From JBGSWL01 sp041752455 (GTDB taxonomy: Bacteria > Pseudomonadota > Alphaproteobacteria > Rhizobiales > Rhizobiaceae), in the NCBI GenBank assembly GCA_041752455.1, contig JBGSWL010000078.1, positions 1 through 64,000 on the forward strand: a DNA stretch of 64,000 nt, written 5' to 3'. The position numbers and the translations under genes are program-made. Positions 22,964-31,705 of the stretch are shown here, one piece after another; the first letter of the stretch is position 1; every line of letters starts with the position of its first letter. The notes below the pieces were generated by a model, which saw nothing but the letters and a program-made list of their open reading frames with translations, was not told where the DNA came from and did no database searches.

Positions 22964-23395
22964 ATGACAATCTGGACGCCGATCATGACGGTCGCCGATC
23001 TTGAGGCGTTCATCGATGCGGACTTTCCGCAGATCAAGGAAGATGTTTCGGGTCTGTCATTGCGATCGGTCGAACCGGGCCAGGTGGTGATGCGGCTGAG
23101 TGCGAACGACATGCACATCCGCCCCGGCGGTACAGTCTCCGGCCCGGCGCTGTTCATGCTTTGCGATGTCAGCGCCTACATGGTGATCCTCGCCCATATC
23201 GGGCCGGTCGGCCTGACGGTGACGACCAACCTCAACATCAATTTCATGCACAAGGCTGCGCCGGGCTGGGTCGATTGCACGGCAAGCCTGATGAAGCTTG
23301 GCTCGCGCCTCGCAGTGACGCAAATGGCGATGCATGACCATAATGGCGCACTGATTTCCCACGCAACGGCGACCTATTCGATCCCGCCGAGATAG
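22964..23395 (+). CDS. PaaI-family hotdog-fold thioesterase
   Basis: 143-residue hotdog-fold acyl-CoA thioesterase. The catalytic-helix region is HIRPGGTVSGPALFMLCDVSAYM, with the Asp of the family near residue 68, then VTTNLNINFMHKA, GWVDCTASLMKLGSRLAV and the end SHATATYSIPPR. It is divergent from the enoyl-CoA hydratase and precedes rplM, a placement conserved in rhizobia. It may clear acyl-CoA intermediates; substrate unknown. Confidence 0.92.
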   Translation: MTIWTPIMTVADLEAFIDADFPQIKEDVSGLSLRSVEPGQVVMRLSANDMHIRPGGTVSGPALFMLCDVSAYMVILAHIGPVGLTVTTNLNINFMHKAAPGWVDCTASLMKLGSRLAVTQMAMHDHNGALISHATATYSIPPR

Positions 23396-23466
23396 GGTAA
23401 AATAATACCCTACTCATATGTCATTGAAATTGCTGATATTTTGCGAATCTTCCGGGAATTTCGGCC

Positions 23467-23495
23467 TTGACTTGCGCACTTTGCGCTCGTATCAG
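23467..23495 (+). promoter_or_regulatory. Candidate housekeeping promoter of rplM-rpsI
   Basis: TTGACT, 17 bases, TATCAG, about 137 bases upstream of the rplM ATG. It is a good -35 with a moderate -10, leaving a leader of about 130 bases. Confidence 0.45.
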
Positions 23496-23631
23496 CGCGC
23501 TACCGGACGGATGGCCATCCATGCGACCGGAATTTTTGCCGCTTCGTGCCTTGCGCGGCCGGCAATTCAAGCAACAAAAAAAGCCCGCCTCCGCCGCTAG
23601 CGGCGATCCGGGATGCCAAAGGGTAAATCTC

Positions 23632-24114
23632 ATGGACATGCATATCCACAAGTCCACTTACGTGCAGAAGCCTGCCGAAGTGCAAAAGAAATGGATCCTG
23701 ATCGACGCCGAAGGGCTTGTCGTCGGGCGCCTCGCCTCGATTGTCGCCAACATCCTGCGCGGCAAGCACAAGGCGACCTTCACACCGCATGTGGACGATG
23801 GCGACAACGTCATCATCATCAATGCCGACAAGGTCGCACTCACCGGCAAGAAATTTGCCGACAAGATCTACTATTGGCACACCGGTTGGGCCGGCGGCGT
23901 GAAGGAACGCACCGCGCGCCAGATCCTCGAAGGCCGTTTTCCAGAGCGTGTCCTTGAAAAGGCCGTCGAGCGCATGGTTCCGCGCGGCCCGCTCGGCCGT
24001 CGCCAGATGAAGAACCTCAAGGTCTACTCCGGCCCTACCCATCCCCATGAAGCCCAGATGCCGGTCACGCTGGACATCGGCTCGATGAACCGCAAGAACA
24101 AGAAGGTTGCCTGA
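23632..24114 (+). CDS. rplM: 50S ribosomal protein L13
   Basis: 160-residue large-subunit protein. Conserved parts are [69 protein letters not shown] and [11 protein letters not shown]. The ATG at 23632 is preceded by AAAGGG at 8 bases. The N-terminus [17 protein letters not shown] is slightly longer than in many relatives, and an ATG two codons on is an alternative. It is cotranscribed with rpsI, 5 bases downstream. Confidence 0.97.
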   Translation: MDMHIHKSTYVQKPAEVQKKWILIDAEGLVVGRLASIVANILRGKHKATFTPHVDDGDNVIIINADKVALTGKKFADKIYYWHTGWAGGVKERTARQILEGRFPERVLEKAVERMVPRGPLGRRQMKNLKVYSGPTHPHEAQMPVTLDIGSMNRKNKKVA

Positions 24115-24119
24115 TCACC

Positions 24120-24599
24120 ATGGCTGAACTCAATTCACTCCAGGATCTCGCCTCGCTCGCCACCACCGAGGCTGCACCGGCTGCTCCCGTCCATGTCCGC
24201 AAGGTCGACGAACACGGCCGTGCCTACGCCACCGGCAAGCGCAAGAACGCCGTCGCCCGCGTCTGGATCAAGCCGGGCACCGGCAAGGTCACGATCAACG
24301 ATCGCGAGATGAAGACCTACTTCGCGCGCCCGGTGCTTCAGATGGTGCTGCGCCAGCCGATCATTGCCGCCAACCGCGATGGCCAGTTCGACGTTGTCGC
24401 AACCGTTCTCGGCGGCGGTCTTTCCGGTCAGGCCGGTGCCGTTCGTCACGGCATCTCCAAGGCGCTGACCTATTACGAGCCGGGCCTTCGCGCCGTTCTC
24501 AAGAAGGGTGGCTTCTTGACCCGCGACAGCCGCGTCGTCGAGCGCAAGAAGTACGGCAAGGCCAAGGCCCGTCGTTCGTTCCAGTTCTCCAAGCGCTGA
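24120..24599 (+). CDS. rpsI: 30S ribosomal protein S9
   Basis: 159-residue S9 with the alphaproteobacterial N-terminal extension (about 30 residues, Ala-rich) before the conserved core [38 protein letters not shown] and the basic tail ending RRSFQFSKR that reaches the P-site tRNA. It is followed by an intrinsic terminator. In relatives the next gene is usually speB; here the ligase-MBOAT-ACP operon intervenes. Confidence 0.98.
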   Translation: MAELNSLQDLASLATTEAAPAAPVHVRKVDEHGRAYATGKRKNAVARVWIKPGTGKVTINDREMKTYFARPVLQMVLRQPIIAANRDGQFDVVATVLGGGLSGQAGAVRHGISKALTYYEPGLRAVLKKGGFLTRDSRVVERKKYGKAKARRSFQFSKR

Positions 24600-24626
24600 T
24601 TTTTTCGCAACTGGCAGAAGTTTTCG

Positions 24627-24654
24627 AAAGCGGGGCCGCAAGCCCCGCTTTTTT
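24627..24654 (+). terminator. Intrinsic terminator of rplM-rpsI
   Basis: AAAGCGGGGC and GCCCCGCTTT pair around CGCAA, followed by TTT, starting 28 bases after the rpsI stop. Confidence 0.92.
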
Positions 24655-24685
24655 CGTCAAGGGTACCGGCACAGCATTGTGCGGT

Positions 24686-24940
24686 TCACGCCGCTTCCTG
24701 CTCGCCTACGAGCATGCGTATCTCGTCGAAAGTGTCGATGCGCGAAATGTCGAAGTCCGGGTCAGCAAGATCCAGATCAAACAGCCTTTCCAGTTCCATC
24801 AGCAGGTTGACCGCTGACATGGAGTCGAGCAGCCCGCTGTCAAACAGGGAATCCCCGTCGGCGAAGCTGCGCGGATGACCGCGATCGGCGAGCATGGTTG
24901 AGATGGTTGAACGCAGTTGGTCGAACTTCGTCTCGTTCAT
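24686..24940 (-). CDS. Acyl/aminoacyl carrier protein (DltC-like)
   Basis: 84-residue carrier protein whose phosphopantetheine attachment Ser is S40 in the LFDSGLLDSMSAVNLL motif. It is acidic and four-helical, with the second-helix sequence ELERLFDLDL typical of stand-alone carrier proteins. Its ATG overlaps the stop of the MBOAT-like gene by 4 bases (ATGA), and it closes a three-gene operon. By analogy with DltC it would hold the residue activated by the ligase as a thioester and present it to the membrane protein. It is too diverged from fatty-acid AcpP (no DSLD motif) to be the housekeeping ACP. The cargo is unknown. Confidence 0.85.
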   Translation of the reverse strand: MNETKFDQLRSTISTMLADRGHPRSFADGDSLFDSGLLDSMSAVNLLMELERLFDLDLADPDFDISRIDTFDEIRMLVGEQEAA

Positions 24941-26430
24941 GGTGTCACTCCGACAAGGCTTGCATAGTAGATGAGGCGAGCGCCGAGCGGCGCATCGCCG
25001 AAGGAATCGTCGACAACCTGCAGCAGCGCAAAAAAGCCGATCACCTGAACGCGCGGCAGCACGTCATGGCGAAGCCAGCCATCTTCCGGCTGCGGCTTGG
25101 CCGCCATTTGCGACCAGATCACACCGATCGTCAGGATGCCCGCGTAGACAGAATAGGTCAGGTAGCGCTCGGCGATGTTTTCCGGACCGACCAGAGCCAT
25201 GGTCGGCAGCACATGGATCATGTCGAACAGGATGTTGCCGATGAAAGCCGCGCAAAAGGTTGCAAATGCGATTCGAAGCTTCGGGCTGTCCCTGAACCAG
25301 CGCCGGAATGCCGGGTAGAAGAAAAAGTCTACCAGCATCTCCTTGAAGTAGAACAGGTAGCGGCCCCAGAACTCGGCGATGGTGCGCGCCTCCAGAGGAC
25401 GCACCATGCCTCGCGGAATCGCAAATCCGGCCATGCGGATCGTCGCCACGGTCCCGTGAACAGCCGCGCCCATGTAGATGACCACGGACATGAAGTCGAT
25501 GCCGATGGCAAGCCAGCGCATTGCGAGGTTCGTCGGCTCGCCTGCTGCATTGGCAAGGATCATGGCATCGAGCCGCGGAAGCCCGAGCGCACCGTAAAGG
25601 CCCTTGTTGAAGCCCCACTCCCAAACGAAGAAAAGGATCAGTGCCCAGACGACCAGCTTGACAGCCTTCAGGCGCGAAACGGCGAGCGCCCGGTCATCCT
25701 TTGCCTCGTGCTTCAGGACGAATGCAGGGCCCTTGAACGGCGGCGCGAAGCCGGCCCAGAAGGGACGCAGGAACCCCAACTTGACGCCGAGTGTCGGCGG
25801 GTTCTTCGAGCGCTCGTCAATCAGAACATAGCCGAGCAGGAAATATGTCGAAGACAGATAGGCGAGCGCGATCCAGGCAGGGCCGTAGGCGATACTGCCA
25901 TCCGGCAGCAAAACAGTAACGGCGGTCAACGCGACGACGAGCGCGAACATGAAGACCAGTGGCCGATCCGAGGCGAATGGAAACCAACGCCCGCGAATGT
26001 TGAGGATCATGAAAAGCGAAAACGCCATGAAGACCAGTCCGCAGGCCAGCATCGCCATTTCGCCCGCCAGCAGGGTCCCGCCAGTTGCGGTCACTGCGGC
26101 AAATTCACCGTAGACCTGCTCGAGCTTGAACGGACGCAACAGGAAGTAGGTGACGCCCGTCAGCGACAGGATCGCAAGGCGCCGGTTCGGAAACGCCCAG
26201 CAGAGCGCCAATGCACCCGCGACCAGGACCACGTGATTGAACCGGATGATGGGCATCGCAAGCAGGCAACCGACAAGCATGGCATGCAGCAACACTTGCC
26301 CGGCGAATGTCTGCGCAAAGGCGATCGCTGCCGGATTGCGGTCCATGGCTAGCCACTGCCGCCGCCATTCCAGCGGGCTGGCCGGGATGCGCAACCGCGC
26401 TGCGTCGGGTGCGGGATCTATCGTGGTCAT
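24937..26430 (-). CDS. MBOAT-like multi-pass membrane protein (DltB-like)
   Basis: 497-residue integral membrane protein with about ten hydrophobic helices. I read it as a divergent membrane-bound O-acyltransferase. The segment EFWGRYLFYFKEMLVDFFFYPAF resembles the FW-x-R-x-W / DY-YxP block of DltB and related enzymes, and a lone conserved-looking His follows in LFDMIHVLP. The family match is weak by eye, so O-antigen-type or unknown membrane proteins remain possible. It is coupled by ATGA overlaps to the ligase gene upstream and the carrier gene downstream, which is the strongest argument for a DltB-like role: moving a carrier-bound residue across or onto the envelope. No DltD-like partner is visible. 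Confidence 0.7.
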   Translation of the reverse strand: MTTIDPAPDAARLRIPASPLEWRRQWLAMDRNPAAIAFAQTFAGQVLLHAMLVGCLLAMPIIRFNHVVLVAGALALCWAFPNRRLAILSLTGVTYFLLRPFKLEQVYGEFAAVTATGGTLLAGEMAMLACGLVFMAFSLFMILNIRGRWFPFASDRPLVFMFALVVALTAVTVLLPDGSIAYGPAWIALAYLSSTYFLLGYVLIDERSKNPPTLGVKLGFLRPFWAGFAPPFKGPAFVLKHEAKDDRALAVSRLKAVKLVVWALILFFVWEWGFNKGLYGALGLPRLDAMILANAAGEPTNLAMRWLAIGIDFMSVVIYMGAAVHGTVATIRMAGFAIPRGMVRPLEARTIAEFWGRYLFYFKEMLVDFFFYPAFRRWFRDSPKLRIAFATFCAAFIGNILFDMIHVLPTMALVGPENIAERYLTYSVYAGILTIGVIWSQMAAKPQPEDGWLRHDVLPRVQVIGFFALLQVVDDSFGDAPLGARLIYYASLVGVTP

Positions 26431-27992
26431 TGGGCAGCCAACATGCCAGCCAGCCGTTCATCGAGCATGGCGAGAAGCGCTTTCCGGTCAACCTTGCCGT
26501 TTGCCGACAATGGCATCTCGCTGAGATTTTCAATGATCGCCGGCACCATGTGCGGCGGGAGCACTGCGCGCAGACGCTCGCGGACCATCGTCTCGTCAAC
26601 GCCCGGCACGCTGTAGAAACCGGCAAGGCCCTCGACCGTGTCGCCGCTCTTTGGCCAAGTCACGGTGCCGGTCATCGCCGAACCGGTTGCAGCGCGCAAC
26701 TGAGCGTCGATCTCTTCCAACTCGATGCGATGGCCCTTGAACTTGATCTGGTTGTCGAAGCGGCCAAGGTGATGCAATACGCCACCGGCATCGCAATAAC
26801 CACGGTCGCCGGTGAAGTAGGACGGCACGCCGTTGACTGCCTTGAAGACCTTGGCTGTCAGGTCCGGTTCACGGAAATAGCCTGAGCCGCATTGTTCGCC
26901 TGACAATACGATTTCGCCAGGCGTTCCATCGGGGACTTCATGGCCATCCGGTCCGACAATGCGGGCGGCAATCCCGTCGATCGGCCTGCCGATTGCGACA
27001 ATGCCACGTTCCGGCGTGACAGGCCCTGCACCGTCGAAGGCCTGCACCACGACCGCAATTGTGATCTCGGTCGGACCGTAGAAATTGGTGATGGTCGTGT
27101 TTGGCGCGGCATCGGCCCAGGCGCGAGCCGCCTCGACGGGCAAGGGTTCGCCGCAGAACCATGAAAGACGCAGGCTGGGCAACGTACCCGGCTTCAAGCC
27201 CCCGGCTTTTCGCATCAACGTGATTACGGAAGGTACCGACAACCAGGTCGTGATCTGACGGGCGCGTATGAAGCGGGCCGGTGCGACCATGTCCAACGGG
27301 CGCATGATGTGGAGGCATGCACCGGCTCGAAAGCAGGTCAGCATGTTGTGGATCGACAGATCGAAATTGCTCTCGCAGGTCTCGGCTGCCCGGTCGTCCG
27401 CCGTCAATGCATAGTGCGGATCGATGGCATCGAGGTAGAGCGTGATCGAACGAGCGTTGACCATCACGCCTTTCGGCATGCCAGTCGTTCCGGACGTGAA
27501 GATGATATAGGCAAGATGGTCAGGCGCAACGTCGGCGGGAGCAACCACAGCGCCCTGCCCGGCCGCCATGCGCGATTCCTGATGGGCAACAAAACGCCCG
27601 GGCTTGTTGTCGGGAACCAGGATCAGATCCGGTGCAGCGGCAAGAACTGCCGGTGACAGTCTGGCGAGGCCCGCAGCATCGACAACGAGACCATCCAGTT
27701 CGAGATGCCGGAACAAGGCGATCAGGCGGTCATCCGGAAGGGCAAGGCCCAACGGCACATAAGTGCCGCCCGCCCAGGCAGTTGCGAGGAAAGCAGCGCA
27801 TGTTTCGATGCTGCGGGAAGCGAGCACACCAAGCCGGCCTTCGCGGATCGCTGGAGCCAGCTGCCCAGCCAGAGTGGTTACGCATTCATGCAGTTCACCA
27901 TAATTCAGGCTCAACTGGGAGACTGCAACTGCCGGCCTGTCACTGTGCCGGGCTGCAGCCAATGCGAAATGTCTGGTATGGTTCCACTTCAT
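26427..27992 (-). CDS. AMP-forming amino-acid adenylating ligase (DltA-like A domain)
   Basis: 521-residue stand-alone adenylation enzyme of the ANL superfamily. Core motifs: phosphate loop FTSGTTGMPKG (165-175), YGPTE (305-309), YFTGD (392-396), LGRFDNQIKFKGHRIELEEI (409-428) and the catalytic Lys K500 in SANGKVDRKAL. The NFDLSIHNM segment keeps D211 at the place where amino-acid-specific A domains bind the alpha-amino group. An amino acid substrate is therefore likelier than a fatty acid, and D-Ala is one possibility. The ATG at 27992 follows AAAAGG. It is the first gene of the operon with the MBOAT-like and carrier genes, with an AT-rich promoter region at 27993-28231 shared with divergent speB. 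Confidence 0.88.
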   Translation of the reverse strand: MKWNHTRHFALAAARHSDRPAVAVSQLSLNYGELHECVTTLAGQLAPAIREGRLGVLASRSIETCAAFLATAWAGGTYVPLGLALPDDRLIALFRHLELDGLVVDAAGLARLSPAVLAAAPDLILVPDNKPGRFVAHQESRMAAGQGAVVAPADVAPDHLAYIIFTSGTTGMPKGVMVNARSITLYLDAIDPHYALTADDRAAETCESNFDLSIHNMLTCFRAGACLHIMRPLDMVAPARFIRARQITTWLSVPSVITLMRKAGGLKPGTLPSLRLSWFCGEPLPVEAARAWADAAPNTTITNFYGPTEITIAVVVQAFDGAGPVTPERGIVAIGRPIDGIAARIVGPDGHEVPDGTPGEIVLSGEQCGSGYFREPDLTAKVFKAVNGVPSYFTGDRGYCDAGGVLHHLGRFDNQIKFKGHRIELEEIDAQLRAATGSAMTGTVTWPKSGDTVEGLAGFYSVPGVDETMVRERLRAVLPPHMVPAIIENLSEMPLSANGKVDRKALLAMLDERLAGMLAAQ

Positions 27993-28231
27993 AAGAGCAC
28001 CTTTTCGGGACAAGTTGCTTAAATTTAAATAACCAACTTTCTTTAATGGCGCTACGGAAACCAGATTCTAGGCTTAAGCGATAAAACTATATTCAAAATG
28101 TTTGCAATGTCATTCAGCAATCGACTCGGGGCTTCGCGCCCCGTGCGGCCGGAGCAGACCTGGGATATTGCAAAATTGATCGGAAAGGTCTTGAAGGACT
28201 GCCTCAATCAACGCTTCCGGAGATCGGCCCC

Positions 28232-29179
28232 ATGCCCTCCAAGACTATCGACAATGCCTTCACCGCAACGGCACTCAAGGGGGCAGCCGGTGATCCGACC
28301 TATGCGGGCGCGCTTTCGTTCATGCGCCGCAAATATACCAAATCTGCGCAGGGCGCCGATGTCGCCATCCTTGGCATCCCGTTCGATGCGGCAGTCTCCA
28401 ACCGTCCCGGCGCGCGCTTCGGTCCGCAGGCGATCCGCCGCGCTTCAGCGATCATGGAAGCCGATCCGCAGTACCCTTTTGCGCGCGATCTGTTTGCCGA
28501 ACTTGCGGTGGTCGATACCGGCGATGTGCTGCTCGACTACGGCGACCATTCGACGGTTCCCGAGCGCATCGAAGCGGCGGCGGACGCCATCCTCGATGAT
28601 GGTGCCTTTTGCCTTTCGCTCGGCGGCGATCACTCGGTCACATGGCCGCTGCTGAAAGCCCACGCAAAGCGGCATGGCCCGCTGGCGATGGTGCAGTTCG
28701 ATGCCCATCAGGACACCTGGCCGGATGATGGCAAGCGCATCGACCATGGTTCATTCGTGCTGCGCGCGGTGCGTGAAGGCATCATCGATCCGGCGCGCTC
28801 AATCCAGATCGGCATCCGGACCCATGCGCCGGAAACCTGCGATATCGAGATCCTGTACGGCCACGAGATCGATGAGATGAGCGCCAGCGAGATTGCCGAG
28901 CGGATCATCGCGCGGGTCGGCGCCGCTCCGGCCTATCTGACCTTTGACATTGATTGTCTCGATCCCGCCTATGCGCCGGGCACGGGCACGCCAGTGGCTG
29001 GCGGCCCGTCTTCCGCGCGGATGCTGTCGGTAATCCGCAAACTCGGCGGTCTTGCCATGGTTGGCGCCGATGTCGTCGAAGTTGCACCCGCCTATGATCA
29101 TGCCGATATAACCGCCATTGCCGGGTCGGCGATCGCCATGACCTATATCGGCCTCATCGCAGAGAACCGTGTCGGCTGA
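28232..29179 (+). CDS. speB: Agmatinase (ureohydrolase family)
   Basis: 315-residue binuclear-manganese ureohydrolase. Metal-ligand motifs are SLGGDHSVTWPL, QFDAHQDTW and DIDCLDPAYAPGTGTP. Agmatinase (agmatine to putrescine and urea) is the usual name for this rhizobial branch. Guanidinobutyrase or another ureohydrolase specificity cannot be excluded by motif reading. argC follows on the same strand after about 80 bases, an arrangement I recall from S. meliloti, where speB directly follows rpsI. Confidence 0.9.
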   Translation: MPSKTIDNAFTATALKGAAGDPTYAGALSFMRRKYTKSAQGADVAILGIPFDAAVSNRPGARFGPQAIRRASAIMEADPQYPFARDLFAELAVVDTGDVLLDYGDHSTVPERIEAAADAILDDGAFCLSLGGDHSVTWPLLKAHAKRHGPLAMVQFDAHQDTWPDDGKRIDHGSFVLRAVREGIIDPARSIQIGIRTHAPETCDIEILYGHEIDEMSASEIAERIIARVGAAPAYLTFDIDCLDPAYAPGTGTPVAGGPSSARMLSVIRKLGGLAMVGADVVEVAPAYDHADITAIAGSAIAMTYIGLIAENRVG

Positions 29180-29258
29180 CCGGCTGACAGATTGATTCAA
29201 CGGGTTGGCAAAGCGAGTCCACTTTGCGCAGCAACCACCTGTAAAGAAAGCATTTTTC

Positions 29259-30194
29259 ATGAAAACCAAGGTCTTCATCGACGGCGAACACGGCACAACC
29301 GGGCTGCAGATCCGCGAACGCCTCGCCGGACGCAACGACATTGACTTGTTGTCGCTGGCCTTGCATGACCGGCGCGATGCGGCGCTCCGCACGGCGCTTC
29401 TGCGCGATGCCGACTTTGCGATCCTCTGCTTGCCGGACGATGCGGCGCGCGAGGCTGTTGCACTTGCTGCCGATGCAGGCACCCGCTTCATCGATGCGTC
29501 AACGGCGCATCGCACGCACCCCGATTGGGCGTTCGGCTTTGCGGAAATGGCACCGGGACAGGCCGAGAAAATTGCTGCCGCGCAGTTTGTCTCGAACCCC
29601 GGATGTTATTCGACCGGCGCGATCGGGCTCTTGGCCCCGTTGACGCAGGCCGGACTTTTGCCGTCCGACTATCCGGTGACGATCAATGCGGTGTCCGGCT
29701 ACACCGGCGGCGGCAAGCAGATGATCGCGCAGATGGAAAACATGGAAGCCGATGACCACATCACCGCGCCGCATTTCGCCTATGCGCTGACGCTTGCGCA
29801 CAAGCATGTGCCGGAGATCATGGCGCATGGCGGACTGACGCGCCGGCCGGTGTTCACGCCTGCCGTCGGGCGTTTTGCGCAAGGCATGCTGGTCAACATT
29901 CCGCTGTTTGCCGATCTTCTGACCGAGGCCGTCGACATGGCTGACATCCACGCGGTGCTGTCCGACCACTATGCCGGCCAGTCGGTGGTCGAAGTGGTGG
30001 CGCTTGCCGAGAGCGGTGGCCTTCTGCGGATCGACGCAACCGAAATGACCGGCACCGACGGCATGAAGCTCTATGTGACCGGCACACCCGGAAGCGGACA
30101 GGTCAACTTGATCGCCTCGCTCGACAATCTCGGCAAGGGTGCATCCGGCGCTGCGGTGCAGAACCTCGACCTGATGATCGCTGCGGCCCGCTAG
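29259..30194 (+). CDS. argC: N-acetyl-gamma-glutamyl-phosphate reductase (type 2)
   Basis: NADPH-dependent enzyme of the third step of arginine biosynthesis. The 311-residue protein belongs to the shorter type 2 group. The NADP site is [16 protein letters not shown], the catalytic cysteine is C116 in [10 protein letters not shown], and the late motif is AHKHVPEI. The ATG at 29259 gives the typical start; the longer frame to 29205 has no ribosome site. It is convergent with ctaA, with only 4 bases between stops and no terminator hairpin visible. Confidence 0.95.
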   Translation: MKTKVFIDGEHGTTGLQIRERLAGRNDIDLLSLALHDRRDAALRTALLRDADFAILCLPDDAAREAVALAADAGTRFIDASTAHRTHPDWAFGFAEMAPGQAEKIAAAQFVSNPGCYSTGAIGLLAPLTQAGLLPSDYPVTINAVSGYTGGGKQMIAQMENMEADDHITAPHFAYALTLAHKHVPEIMAHGGLTRRPVFTPAVGRFAQGMLVNIPLFADLLTEAVDMADIHAVLSDHYAGQSVVEVVALAESGGLLRIDATEMTGTDGMKLYVTGTPGSGQVNLIASLDNLGKGASGAAVQNLDLMIAAAR

Positions 30195-30198
30195 GGCT

Positions 30199-31323
30199 TC
30201 AAGCCGTCAGCCCGTGGCGATGCAAGCGCCCGTTGCGCAGCGGCATTGTGCCGTTCAGCGCGCGGAAATGCGCAACGGCAAAAGCCAGCACCAAAAAGGC
30301 CAAGCCTTGGTGCACAAGCGCCATGGTGAGCGGCACCTCCCAAAGCAGCGTCAGGATGCCGACGATTGCCTGACCGGTCACGAGGGCTGCCAGAATGACG
30401 GCGCGGCGCGCATGGGTCGATCCGGGTGCCCAGCGCCACGATCCCCACAGATGGATGAAAACAGCGGCCAGCAGCACATAGGCGCCGGTCCGGTGCACGA
30501 ACTGGACGATCGGTGCGGTTTCGACGAGATTCAACAGGCCGAGATCGCTGTTCCATTCGGCGGCCGGGAACAGTCCCTCTCCCATCAGCGGCCACTCATT
30601 GTAGCCGATGCCCGCATCCATGCCAGCAACCAGCGCACCGAGCGCGATCTGCGCCAGACAAAGCGCAGCGATGGCGCCGGCTGCCACATGGGACCAGGCG
30701 GTCGGCTTCAAATCGCGGTCATGCGGTGCGATGCCCCGCGCGATCCACACCATCAGGCCAAGGATCAACGCAGCCATCGTCAAGTGGGTGGCAAGGCGAT
30801 AGTGGCTGACGTCGACCCGCTCCGACAGTCCTGACGAGACCATCCACCAGCCGATGAAGCCCTGCAGCCCGCCAAGCGCAAAGAGAATCACGAGCGGCAG
30901 CTTCAGCCGGTTGTCCAGCCGCCCGGTAACCCAGAAAAATGCCAACGGGACGGCGACGACCAGACCGAGCGCGCGGGCCAGAAACCTGTGCGCCCATTCC
31001 CACCAGAAGATGAACTGGAACTCGGCCATCGACATGCCCTTGTTGATGAGCTGGTATTCCGGGATTTGCCGGTATTTCTCCAGTTCCTCCTGCCATTCAG
31101 CCTCGCTCAGCGGGGGAATGACGCCATGGATCGGTTTCCACTCGGTGATCGAAAGACCTGAGTCCGTGAGCCGTGTTGCGCCCCCGACAACGACGAGCGT
31201 CAGCAGGACTAGCATGCACATGTAGAGCCAGATCCTTACCGCGCGGCGGTTGGCCAGTTCTGCGGACATGGGCGATGTCCCCGGCTTCTGTCTGGTCATG
31301 GATGCAGCAACGTCTGCCGTCAT
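30199..31323 (-). CDS. ctaA: Heme A synthase (COX15/CtaA)
   Basis: Membrane enzyme converting heme O to heme A for aa3-type cytochrome oxidase. The 374-residue protein has eight predicted transmembrane helices in two pseudo-symmetric halves. Heme-ligand histidine regions are WWEWAHRFLARALG, SHYRLATHLTMA, QFVHRTGAYVLL and LVHQGLAFL; the conserved GGATRLTDSGLSITEW motif follows the first helix. Alphaproteobacterial type 2 family member. Confidence 0.96.
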   Translation of the reverse strand: MTADVAASMTRQKPGTSPMSAELANRRAVRIWLYMCMLVLLTLVVVGGATRLTDSGLSITEWKPIHGVIPPLSEAEWQEELEKYRQIPEYQLINKGMSMAEFQFIFWWEWAHRFLARALGLVVAVPLAFFWVTGRLDNRLKLPLVILFALGGLQGFIGWWMVSSGLSERVDVSHYRLATHLTMAALILGLMVWIARGIAPHDRDLKPTAWSHVAAGAIAALCLAQIALGALVAGMDAGIGYNEWPLMGEGLFPAAEWNSDLGLLNLVETAPIVQFVHRTGAYVLLAAVFIHLWGSWRWAPGSTHARRAVILAALVTGQAIVGILTLLWEVPLTMALVHQGLAFLVLAFAVAHFRALNGTMPLRNGRLHRHGLTA

Positions 31324-31477
31324 GGGTGCCTTGCTCCCGCTTGGTCATATCCGGATGTCGTGGCGGAGATCGCACGATGCCCGGTTGCCATCAAGTGGCG
31401 GCTTGTCGCGCCCCCTGTCGCACACTTCCATTGGTGGCCGCCTGTGCTATTTCCCAAGGCCTACGAGAGGACCTCCA

Positions 31478-31696
31478 ATGCCACGCTCCCTGCGCTCCTT
31501 CATCGGCATGATCCTGCTGCTGGTGCTTGTCATCGTCTACGCGCTCGTAGCGGTGACGATTGCCACCTACCGGCTGGCCGAAAGCCCGTGGTACATCCAC
31601 CTGGCGTTTTTCGCGGCGTCAGGGCTGTTCTGGGTCGTGCCCGGCATGGCCATCATCAGCTGGATGGTCGGCAAGCCGAAGCGCGAAAAGATCTAG
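31478..31696 (+). CDS. DUF2842 domain-containing membrane protein
   Basis: 72-residue protein with two transmembrane helices (about 7-29 and 40-62), the conserved SPWYIHLAFFAASGLFWVVP segment and the C-terminal WMVGKPKR. The ATG at 31478 is preceded by GAGAGG at 7 bases. Divergent from ctaA; function unknown. It is a conserved neighbour of ctaA in rhizobia. Confidence 0.9.
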   Translation: MPRSLRSFIGMILLLVLVIVYALVAVTIATYRLAESPWYIHLAFFAASGLFWVVPGMAIISWMVGKPKREKI

Positions 31697-31705
31697 GCCA
31701 CGGCT

